A model generated the notes under the pieces. The model was given only the letters and a program-made list of their open reading frames with translations. It did no database searches and was not told where the DNA came from. From Candidatus Zixiibacteriota bacterium (GTDB lineage Bacteria; Zixibacteria; MSB-5A5; WJJR01), in assembly GCA_040752595.1 (NCBI GenBank), contig JBFMGX010000030.1:25557-57909 (forward strand): DNA of 32,353 nucleotides. The letters run 5' to 3'. Both the position numbers and the translations under genes were made by a program. Below are positions 8,216-15,150 of this stretch, one piece after another (the first letter of the stretch is position 1; each line of letters starts with the position of its first letter).

Positions 8216-8285
8216 CAAGGGGTTGAAACCCCTTGTCCGCGATCCCAACCTCTCAGTCTTCAGGACAAGGGGCTTCAGCACCTTG
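8216..8285. repeat. Family C palindrome (copy 3)
   Basis: AAGGGGTTgaAACCCCTT is followed by a diverged second half near 8262-8285 (GGACAAGGGGCTTCAGCACCTTG). It lies between the convergent TPR and dockerin-type genes. A short 'cacaGGGttCCTgac' string near 8319-8334 resembles the palindrome at 19599-19625. Confidence 0.5.
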
Positions 8286-8386
8286 AAACGGTCGGATACC
8301 GCGAGATCGGGTGCCATGCACAGGGTTCCTGACCCGCGCCTCTAACTTACCCGGATGGACGGCGCGGCGCTAGTCCGGCCTACAAG

Positions 8387-8893
8387 CTACTGTGTTGTAC
8401 AAGGATCGCAAGGGACGTCGCTGTTCCGGAAGGCCACGTTTACCGCCCAGACCACGTCGTTGACGGTCAGGGTGCCATCGCAGTTGAAATCGCCGCGATT
8501 ATCGGGGCAAAATGGATCCTGCACCGGCGGAGTTCCATTGCGGAAGGTGGCGTCGATCAGCAGAACGACATCAAACACGTCGATATAGCCACTGGCGTTG
8601 AGATCGCCATGGTGGCGGCAATCGCAGGCGGGAGTCGTGTACCAAAAGCCGGCACCCAGATCGACCGCCGATGATCCGGCCCTCCCAGTCGCCACCTGCC
8701 CCAGTGTCCCCGAGACGTGCCGCGTGGAGGATTTGGCACTCACAGTCCCTCCGCTGGAGACTGTCTGCCGCTTCACTTGTATGGCACTACTCGCCGCCAA
8801 GGCATGGAACCCAATCAGAGCGAGCAAGATAAGCAGTAACACCGCCACGCCGATGAATCGGCGGCTCCGCTCTCGTTCTGTCCAGGCTGACAT
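8387..8893 (-). CDS. Secreted or membrane-anchored protein with a dockerin-type calcium repeat pair
   Basis: A 168-residue exported protein. An N-terminal hydrophobic helix (about residues 14-33) follows an Arg-rich start and can act as signal or anchor. A short Gly/Ser-rich stretch leads to LGAGFWYT (about 80-87). The C-terminal ~75 residues hold two EF-hand-like calcium loops of dockerin type I form: DLNASGYIDVFD and DFNCDGTLTVND, each followed by a helix with the 'vv.avn.aFr' pattern. Dockerins bind cohesins in cellulosomes. In many non-cellulolytic bacteria, lone dockerin-like pairs close cell-surface proteins, which is likelier here since no cohesin or glycosidase is seen. AGGA lies upstream of the ATG. 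Confidence 0.8.
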   Translation of the reverse strand: MSAWTERERSRRFIGVAVLLLILLALIGFHALAASSAIQVKRQTVSSGGTVSAKSSTRHVSGTLGQVATGRAGSSAVDLGAGFWYTTPACDCRHHGDLNASGYIDVFDVVLLIDATFRNGTPPVQDPFCPDNRGDFNCDGTLTVNDVVWAVNVAFRNSDVPCDPCTTQ

Positions 8894-8934
8894 ACCGTCC
8901 TACCACGCAAGCGCTTCGGTTTCTGGCAAACGCC

Positions 8935-8953
8935 GGGGTCTTAAGAGAAGATC
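8935..8953 (-). promoter_or_regulatory. Second CTCTTAAGA motif, upstream of the dockerin-type gene
   Basis: On the minus strand this reads GATCTTCTCTTAAGACCCC. It matches the 3382-3401 copy at about 16 of 19 positions. It lies about 42 bases before the start codon. Confidence 0.3.
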
Positions 8954-8960
8954 GGCAGAC

Positions 8961-8986
8961 GTGACGGGGAATCCAACTCCCGTCAC
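8961..8986. promoter_or_regulatory. Inverted repeat between divergent genes, possible operator
   Basis: A perfect 8-bp inverted repeat, GTGACGGG-N10-CCCGTCAC, lies in the ~200-base gap between the dockerin-type gene (minus) and the deacetylase gene (plus). The arms are centred 18 bases apart, a spacing close to two helical turns and typical of dimeric repressor sites. No T-run follows, which argues against a terminator. Confidence 0.4.
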
Positions 8987-9092
8987 TAACATACTACGTG
9001 ATAGCCTGCCAAACGCAGCCCCAAGATGGTGCTTCTGACGTCGATTCAGCGAAGGACTTGCCTCGACGGAATCGTCCTGTTACTTCCCTCCC

Positions 9093-9854
9093 ATGAAGAC
9101 ACGACGGAAGAGACCGAATCGACTCCCGGATGTCCACCCGGGACGGTACGACGCCATCGCCTTCGGCGCCCACCCCGACGATGTCGAGGTGGGGGTCGGC
9201 GGTGTACTCTGCCGCCTCCGCGATCTGGGGTACCACGCGGGAATCGTGTATTTGACCGAGGGGGAAATGGGCACCGGCGGCACCGCCGCCATCCGCCGCC
9301 GCGAGGCCGATGAAGCGGCCCGGATCATGGGTGCCGTGATTCTCAAGCGGTTTCGCTGGGGCGACACGCGCCTGACCGACACCTATGAGCGCCGCGTGCA
9401 GATCGCCCGTCTGATCCGACGCTACAAACCGCGCATCGTCTTCGCTCCCCACTGGGATGGGTTCACCGGCCGACGGCAATCGCACCCCGACCATCTGGCG
9501 ACCGGCCGCATCGTGATGAACGCCGCCAACTTGGCATCCCTGGTCAAGCTCGGCGGACCCCATGAGGTCCATCGGGTCCCCGCCATCTTCCATTACTTCG
9601 CCCCGTCAGGCGTGAATCCGTCGTTCGTGGTCGACATCACGCCGCAGTTCGAGCGCTGGATGGCCGCCCTGTCGGCCCATCGATCACAGTTCCTCAATCC
9701 CGCCAAGTCCCGCGACTACCTGTGGTCACTGGAAACCATGGCCCGCAGCTTCGGACAGAGGATCGGGGTGAGGTACGGACAGGGGTTTGTCGCGGCGGAG
9801 CCGCTGCGGATCGACGATCCGATGACACTGGTGTCGGAACACGAGGTGCCGTAG
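9093..9854 (+). CDS. PIG-L/LmbE family zinc deacetylase, BshB1-like
   Basis: A 253-residue N-acetylglucosaminyl deacetylase fold. The zinc motif AHPDD (residues 27-31, in FGAHPDDVEVGVGG) and the second metal motif SHPDH are both visible. The run 'GivyLTEGEMGTGGTAAIRRREADEAARIMGA' and the C-terminal 'FGQRIGVRYGQGF' match the BshB1 subgroup, which removes acetyl from GlcNAc-malate in bacillithiol synthesis. bshA and bshC are not in the window, so the pathway is inference and other sugar conjugates are possible. The ATG at 9093 has no Shine-Dalgarno sequence, which fits a lineage with weak use of such sites. It is divergent from the dockerin-type gene. Confidence 0.88.
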   Translation: MKTRRKRPNRLPDVHPGRYDAIAFGAHPDDVEVGVGGVLCRLRDLGYHAGIVYLTEGEMGTGGTAAIRRREADEAARIMGAVILKRFRWGDTRLTDTYERRVQIARLIRRYKPRIVFAPHWDGFTGRRQSHPDHLATGRIVMNAANLASLVKLGGPHEVHRVPAIFHYFAPSGVNPSFVVDITPQFERWMAALSAHRSQFLNPAKSRDYLWSLETMARSFGQRIGVRYGQGFVAAEPLRIDDPMTLVSEHEVP

Positions 9855-10097
9855 AGCCGCAAGTCGACAGAGTCTGGTCGAACCGTCGCTCTCGTGCCCG
9901 TGGGACGCTGTCAGACCGCCCACCCTGACTTCTGATAATGTCGAACCGACGACGTTCCAAAGGAGTATATTCGTAAGAGAGATCTGCTGTCAGCGGGAAC
10001 AGATCCTCCGGAAGTCCGGCCATGAGACAAGCGTCTGGAGCAGACATCAGCAGATGAACGATCGGCGCGGCCGGTGGGCAGACAGGAAAGGTCAGCA

Positions 10098-11423
10098 ATG
10101 AGGCGAATCAAGCGATTGTGGTGGATCGGCCTGGCGATTGTCGTCTTGGGGGTGGGCGGCTGGTGGTGGCTGAGTGGGCGTCAAGGGCAGGGGGCGGGCA
10201 ATGATCTGTTCCGGCGGACCGCCGTCGTTCAACGCGGTGATCTGATCGTCTCTATCTCCGCTTCGGGCACGGTGGACCCGATCGAGAAGGTCGACGTGAA
10301 GTCCAAGGCCTCCGGAGAGATCATCGAGTTGCCCATTCAGGAGGGCGATCATGTCAAGAAGGGCGATCTGATCGCACGCCTGGATCGGGAGTACGCCCAG
10401 AACGACTACGATCAAGCCCAGGCCGACTACGCCGTCGCCGAGGTCACCGCCCGTCAGCGCGACCGGGAACTGCAGCGCCTGCAGGCGCTGTACGATCAGA
10501 AGTTGTCATCGGAAAGCGAACTGGACAACGCCCGCCTGGCCTATGACCAGGCCAACGCGCAGTTGCTGCGGGCCAAGTCGGCGCTGTCGACGACCAAGCA
10601 ACGGCTCGACGACACCGAGATTCGCTCCCCCATCGATGGGATCATCCTGTCGCGGCCGGTGGAAGTCGGCCAGATCATCTCATCGGGGACGACCACGGTG
10701 ACCGGCGGGACACTCCTGTGCACGGTGGCGAACATGAAGCAAGTTCACATCGTGACTTCCGTCGACGAGACCGACATCGGCAAAGTGACCGCGGGGATGC
10801 CGGCGAAGATCACACCGGATGCCTTTCCCGAGCGTCGGTTGCACGGGACGGTGGAGCGGATCGCGCCTCAGTCCAAGGTCGTTCAAAATGTCACCGTCTT
10901 CGAGGTCACCGTCCTGGTGGACAACGCGGAGAACCTGTTGAAAGCGGGAATGAACACGACGGTCGAAGTGGTCACGGCCGAGTCCGACAGCACGCTGTTG
11001 ATCCCGGTCAAAGCGGTGGAATGGAAGCAGCGCTCGGAACTGACGATGCGCAACGATAGCAGCGGCGCCAGGCACCGTTTCGCGGCAGACAGCAATGCCG
11101 GCAGCATGCCAGCGGCGCGGGGCGGCCGAAGTCCCGATGAAGGCAAGCGGGATTCCTCGACGCGCTTCGCGGGCTCCGCGGGCGGGAGCGGACGTTCCCA
11201 CAACGGCGCGGTTCCCGCAGTACAGGTCGTGCGCGACGGCGTCCCTGTCTGGGTTCCCGTTCGCACCGGTCTGTCGAATGTGGACGACATGGAGATTCTG
11301 GCCGGTGTGGCCGAGGGCGACACTGTTGTCTACAGCATCGTCTCGGGCGCGATGCAGGCGCGCGCTGAAGTGCGGGATCGGATGATGAACATGCAGGGCA
11401 TGGGTCTGAGACGCACGAACTGA
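10098..11423 (+). CDS. MacA/HlyD-like periplasmic adaptor of an ABC exporter
   Basis: A membrane-fusion protein of 441 residues. One inner-membrane anchor (about 7-26) is followed by a beta-barrel strand region, the first lipoyl half (VDVKSKASGEIIELPIQEGD, 65-84), and a coiled-coil hairpin of two helices (about 97-172). The second lipoyl half follows with SPIDGIILSRPVEVGQ (177-192), then the barrel and membrane-proximal domains. A Gly/Ser/Arg-rich insertion at about 316-370 interrupts the membrane-proximal part. The start is ATG 10098 with AGGAAAGG upstream; the GTG at 10074 is less likely. It lies 10 bases before a MacB-like permease, so the two should form one tripartite pump. Substrate unknown. 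Confidence 0.9.
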   Translation: MRRIKRLWWIGLAIVVLGVGGWWWLSGRQGQGAGNDLFRRTAVVQRGDLIVSISASGTVDPIEKVDVKSKASGEIIELPIQEGDHVKKGDLIARLDREYAQNDYDQAQADYAVAEVTARQRDRELQRLQALYDQKLSSESELDNARLAYDQANAQLLRAKSALSTTKQRLDDTEIRSPIDGIILSRPVEVGQIISSGTTTVTGGTLLCTVANMKQVHIVTSVDETDIGKVTAGMPAKITPDAFPERRLHGTVERIAPQSKVVQNVTVFEVTVLVDNAENLLKAGMNTTVEVVTAESDSTLLIPVKAVEWKQRSELTMRNDSSGARHRFAADSNAGSMPAARGGRSPDEGKRDSSTRFAGSAGGSGRSHNGAVPAVQVVRDGVPVWVPVRTGLSNVDDMEILAGVAEGDTVVYSIVSGAMQARAEVRDRMMNMQGMGLRRTN

Positions 11424-11433
11424 GCGGACGAGA

Positions 11434-12666
11434 ATGCCGGGACGCGGGAACATCTCCTTCGGCGAGGGAATCGGCGTTGCCACGGCGGCGCTGCGCGCCA
11501 ACAAGATGCGCGCCGGGCTGACGATGCTGGGGATCATCATCGGCGTGGCGGCGATGATCACCATGGTCGCGCTCGGCTCGGGTGCCAAGAAAGCCATCTC
11601 GGCGCGCATCAACGCTCTGGGGGCGGACCTGTTGTTCGTCCGCGCCGGAGCGCAATCGTTCGGCGGGGTGCACATGGCCGCGGGAGACGTCGAAGACCTC
11701 GAGGCGGCCGACGTGGCCGCACTCAGGAATGACTGCCCGTCGATCGTCGCCGTGGTTCCCGAAGTCAACGGCGCCTTTCAGGTCAAGTACGAGAACAAGA
11801 ACTGGAACACCCGCGTGACCGGGACTCTCCCGGACTACGAATGGGTCCGCAGCGCTCCCCTATCGTCGGGAAGCTACTTCACCAACGCCGACAACCAGCG
11901 TCGCGAACGGGTGTGCGTCTTGGGCCAGACCGTGGTCGACAATTTGTTCGACGGCATCGATCCGGTCGGTCATGTGGTCCGAATCAAGGGCATCAACTTC
12001 GAGGTCAAGGGCGTCCTGCAACCCAAGGGCGCGCAGGGATTCTTCAATCAGGACGACCAGATTCTGATTCCGCTGGAGACCGGACAGTACCGGGTGATGG
12101 GCCGGGACACGTACTCATCGATCACGCTCAAGGCCGCCAGCGACAAACTGGTCGATCAGGCGATCGTGGAGGCGGAGGCATCGCTGCGCCGCAGCCACCA
12201 TCTCCTCCCCGGCCAGGACAATGACTTCCACGTCCGCACCCCATCCGACATCGCCACAACGCTGACCGCGACCACCGACACGTTTACGGCACTCCTGGCG
12301 GCGATTGCCCTGGTCTCGCTGATCGTCGGCGGCATCGGCATCATGAACATCATGCTGGTGTCGGTCACCGAGCGGACGCGGGAAATCGGCGTGCGCATGG
12401 CCCTGGGCGCGCGTCGGCGCGACATCCTCACGCAATTTCTGATCGAATCGACGACGCTCTCGATCGCGGGCGGCTCCGCGGGGATTCTGGTGGGCGTGGG
12501 CGCGGCGGTTGTGATGGCGCGCTTCTATGGCTGGAACACGCTGATTGTCCCGGAGTCGATTGTCATCTCCTTCGGCTTTGCCGCCCTGGTCGGCATCTTC
12601 TTCGGTCTCTACCCGGCCCGCAAGGCCGCCCGCCTCGACCCCATCGAGGCACTGCGGTACGAGTAG
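11434..12666 (+). CDS. MacB-like ABC transporter permease (MacB_PCD plus FtsX domains)
   Basis: A 410-residue permease. TM1 (about 29-47, LTMLGIIIGVAAMITMVAL) is followed by a large periplasmic MacB core domain (about 50-270). Three more helices come near 285-310, 345-365 and 375-395, and the FtsX signature is intact ('SVTERTREIGVRMALGARRRDIL.QFL.ES'). The C-terminus PARKAARLDPIEALRYE is classical for this family. The N-terminal ATPase found in fused MacB is absent, and no separate ATPase gene lies on either side of the pair, so it must be supplied from elsewhere. It probably exports a molecule, or transmits force, together with the upstream adaptor. A palindrome (GTAGGGGCGACCC...GGGTCGCCC) follows the stop codon. 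Confidence 0.92.
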   Translation: MPGRGNISFGEGIGVATAALRANKMRAGLTMLGIIIGVAAMITMVALGSGAKKAISARINALGADLLFVRAGAQSFGGVHMAAGDVEDLEAADVAALRNDCPSIVAVVPEVNGAFQVKYENKNWNTRVTGTLPDYEWVRSAPLSSGSYFTNADNQRRERVCVLGQTVVDNLFDGIDPVGHVVRIKGINFEVKGVLQPKGAQGFFNQDDQILIPLETGQYRVMGRDTYSSITLKAASDKLVDQAIVEAEASLRRSHHLLPGQDNDFHVRTPSDIATTLTATTDTFTALLAAIALVSLIVGGIGIMNIMLVSVTERTREIGVRMALGARRRDILTQFLIESTTLSIAGGSAGILVGVGAAVVMARFYGWNTLIVPESIVISFGFAALVGIFFGLYPARKAARLDPIEALRYE

Positions 12667-12769
12667 GGGCGACCCGGTGCTTGCGCGCCTCTGGCGTGGG
12701 TCGCCCTCAATCCTACCCCTTGCGCTTCACCGTCGCGGGACGGTATGATCGACCGGGAGGACTGTCCCC

Positions 12770-13750
12770 GTGCGTATCATCCGCTCCGCATCTCTGCGCC
12801 CACTCCGCCACAGACGAATCGCCGTTCTCGGCTATGGCGCACAGGGACGCGCGCAGGCGCTGAATCTCCGCGACGCCGGACTGGTCCCCTGTGTCGGGCT
12901 TCCGGCCCGCAGCCGTTCTCGAACGTCGGCGCGTCGCGACGGTTTCCACGTCACCACGCCCGCCCTGGCGGTCGATCAATCGGACATCGTTTGCGTGCTG
13001 GCACCCGATCATCTCCACGGTGAGCTCTTCACGCAGGACATGCGCGCCCACCTGCGTGATGGTCAGATGCTCGTCTTCGCGCACGCGTCTTCCATCCACT
13101 TCGGCTTGATCAAACCACCGGCAACGGTTGATGTCGTCTTGGTGGCACCCCTGGGTCCGGGCCAACGGTTGCGCGAATTGCGGGGACGGCCCGATGGGGT
13201 TCCCTGCTTTGTCGCCGTGCACCAAGATGCCTCCGGTCAGGCGCGCGCCACAGCGTTGGCGCTGGCCCGGGCGATCGGCTGCATCCCGGCGGGCGCGATC
13301 GAAACGACCTTTGCCGATGAGGCCGTCGGCGATCTGTTCGGGGAGCAGGCGGTCCTCTGCGGCGGGCTGGGAGCGCTCCTGGAAGCCGGCGTCGAAACGC
13401 TCGTCGCCCACGGCTTGTCGCCCGCCAAGGCCTACCTCGAATGCGTCTACCAGCTCGATCTCATCGTCGATCTGGTCAAGAGCGAAGGACTGGCGGGAAT
13501 GTACGCACGCATCTCCCCCACGGCGGCCTATGGCGCGTTGGTGGGGGGAGAACAGATCATCTCGAAGCCGACCCGTCGGGCAATGGATCGACTGTGGCGT
13601 GATGTCGCCTCGGGATGGTTCCTGCGCCAATGGGTGCGTGTGGCGGGACGCACCTCCCGCCGATCGCAGCGCCCCACGGTGTCGCCCACTTTCCAGCGCG
13701 GCGAACGCGAAGTGCGGGATGCCTTCCGCGCGACCAAGCAGCGTCGCTGA
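12770..13750 (+). CDS. Ketol-acid reductoisomerase-like protein with altered active site
   Basis: A 326-residue protein with the class I KARI layout. The Rossmann domain has GYGAQGRAQALNLRDAG (21-37), then AHASSIHFG (104-112), APLGPGQ (126-132), GDLFGEQAVLCGG (187-199), AYLECVYQLDLIVDLV (221-236) and ISPTAAYG (248-255). Compared with the known KARI catalytic set, His (105), Asp188, Glu192, Glu224 and Ser249 are kept at the expected spacing. The catalytic Lys of APKGPGH is Leu128, and the second metal-site Glu of the helix is Gln228. The true isomeroreductase step therefore looks lost, while NAD(P)H binding may remain. A basic tail of ~40 residues follows. GTG start with GGGAGG nine bases upstream. 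It is followed closely by a TPR lipoprotein; no ilv genes are adjacent. Confidence 0.85.
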   Translation: MRIIRSASLRPLRHRRIAVLGYGAQGRAQALNLRDAGLVPCVGLPARSRSRTSARRDGFHVTTPALAVDQSDIVCVLAPDHLHGELFTQDMRAHLRDGQMLVFAHASSIHFGLIKPPATVDVVLVAPLGPGQRLRELRGRPDGVPCFVAVHQDASGQARATALALARAIGCIPAGAIETTFADEAVGDLFGEQAVLCGGLGALLEAGVETLVAHGLSPAKAYLECVYQLDLIVDLVKSEGLAGMYARISPTAAYGALVGGEQIISKPTRRAMDRLWRDVASGWFLRQWVRVAGRTSRRSQRPTVSPTFQRGEREVRDAFRATKQRR

Positions 13751-13778
13751 CATGCACCGAGTCCGCCACGTAGCCGTC

Positions 13779-14876
13779 ATGAAGTCTCGAACGACCCTTG
13801 CGATTCCAGTTCTGGCGGTGCTCGCGTGCGCCACGCCGTCACCGACCGCCGAATGCCCCTCCTTCTGGCAGGTGGACTCGTTGCGGGCGCAGGTCATGTC
13901 GGGCATAGATGCCACAGCGAACGATCACTTTGCCATGGCCGAATCGATCTTCACCGACCTGGCGCATCGCGTTCCCCAATCCCCTGTCGGGCCATTGTTC
14001 ATTGCCGCGGCCATTCAGGCAGAGATGCTCGACGCCGAGTCGGCGGATCGCACCGGCGACTTCCGCGCCTGGCTGGTGGAAACACAGAATCGTGCCCGCC
14101 GTCTGATCGATCGCGCGGAGAACACGAGTGAGGTCGAATTCGCGCTGGGAGCGGCGGACGGATACGACGCGATATACGAATCGCACTGGGGTGGGTGGTT
14201 TGCCACGCTGAAGAAGGCGATGCGGGCTCATGGGCACTTCCAGGCCGCGCTCGACGCCGACACCGGCTTTGTCGACGCCTACCTCGGCATCGGCAACTAC
14301 AACTACTGGAAGTCGGTCGGCACCGACTTCATCAACTGGCTGCCCTTCATTCCCGACCGGCGGGCGCTCGGTCTCGAACAGATCCGTCTGGCGGCCTGCC
14401 GGGGCACCTTCGCCCGCACCGCGGCGCGGGCATCGTTGGCCGCCGCACTGATCCATGAGGACCGCTTCGAGGAGGCGTTGGCGCAGGCCGACACGTTGCG
14501 TCAGGAATGTCCCGACGGCAAGGCGTCGCTCTGGCTGGCGGCGCAGGCGAACTTCCGGCTGTACCGCTGGATGGAAGCACGGGGACGCTATGAGGACATC
14601 GCGCGGCGCATTCTTCGCGACGGCCCCGGAAACTACTTCAATTTGATCGAATGCGCTTACTATGCCGCCCGCTGCCGATTCGAGGAGGGACAGTGGCCTG
14701 AGACATTGGCCGAATGCCATCGGGCTCTGGCGTTCCCGGCACCGGAGGATGTCCGTCAACGCCAGAAGGGGAAGCTGAAGGAATTGCGCCGACTGCAGGA
14801 GCGCGTGAAGCGGATGGTGGCTGCATCTCCGGCATCAGGCGCGGATTCCCGCACCAATGCACCACCGGCAAAGTAG
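13779..14876 (+). CDS. TPR-containing lipoprotein
   Basis: A 365-residue exported protein, cotranscribed with the KARI-like gene (28 bases away, or one base if the ATG at 13752 is used). MKSRTTLAIPVLAVLAC gives a lipoprotein signal with lipobox VLAC. The mature part is alpha-helical with TPR-like repeats: AMAESIFTDLAHRVPQSPVG, then a distinctive HWGGWFATLKKAMRAHGHF stretch, a D-T-G-F-V-D-A-Y-L-G-I-G repeat, and 'AALIHEDRFEEALAQAD' repeats. A Lys/Arg-rich helix closes it. I do not know its function; the TPRs suggest a periplasmic scaffold. The start at 13779 is preferred because it gives a compact lipoprotein signal. Neither start has a good ribosome-binding site, as expected for coupling. Confidence 0.75.
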   Translation: MKSRTTLAIPVLAVLACATPSPTAECPSFWQVDSLRAQVMSGIDATANDHFAMAESIFTDLAHRVPQSPVGPLFIAAAIQAEMLDAESADRTGDFRAWLVETQNRARRLIDRAENTSEVEFALGAADGYDAIYESHWGGWFATLKKAMRAHGHFQAALDADTGFVDAYLGIGNYNYWKSVGTDFINWLPFIPDRRALGLEQIRLAACRGTFARTAARASLAAALIHEDRFEEALAQADTLRQECPDGKASLWLAAQANFRLYRWMEARGRYEDIARRILRDGPGNYFNLIECAYYAARCRFEEGQWPETLAECHRALAFPAPEDVRQRQKGKLKELRRLQERVKRMVAASPASGADSRTNAPPAK

Positions 14877-14913
14877 GGGTGTATAGCCATACGCCCCTAC
14901 ACCACGCCTAATA

Positions 14914-15076
14914 GGATGCTGAAAAAGGCCAATCCATGTCATTCTGAGCCCCGCCGCTCTCTGGCGGGGCGGAGAATCCGGTGTTGTTCTCATAGGGAGA
15001 AACAGCAGATCCTTCGCTTCGCTCAGGATGACAATGGTGGGGTCGATCCGCATTTCCTGAGTTTTTCAGCAACCTG
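14914..15076 (+). mobile_element. Family B MITE-like element (copy 1, ~163 bp)
   Basis: Outer ends GGATGCTGAAAAA and TTTTTCAGCAACCTG form imperfect terminal inverted repeats. Inside, an arm with CCCGCCGCTCTCTGGCGGGG is followed by AACAGCAGATCCTTCGC and CTCAGGATGACA (core 14938-15034). The copy at 29673-29833 is 161 bp, lies in the opposite orientation by its ends, and shares ends and core; a worn copy is at 26371-26464. It carries no open reading frame. A small palindrome GTAGGGGTGTA...TACGCCCCTAC at 14873-14900 lies just before it. Confidence 0.65.
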
Positions 15077-15150
15077 CTAAGAGTCGAGACATCACGAAGG
15101 CACGAGGTTGTGTGCCACGGACCCTGGTCCGTGCCCGCCTTCAGCATCCT

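Noticed and set aside
12713-13915. 400-codon minus-strand frame
   Set aside because: Antisense to the KARI-like gene; low-complexity translation.
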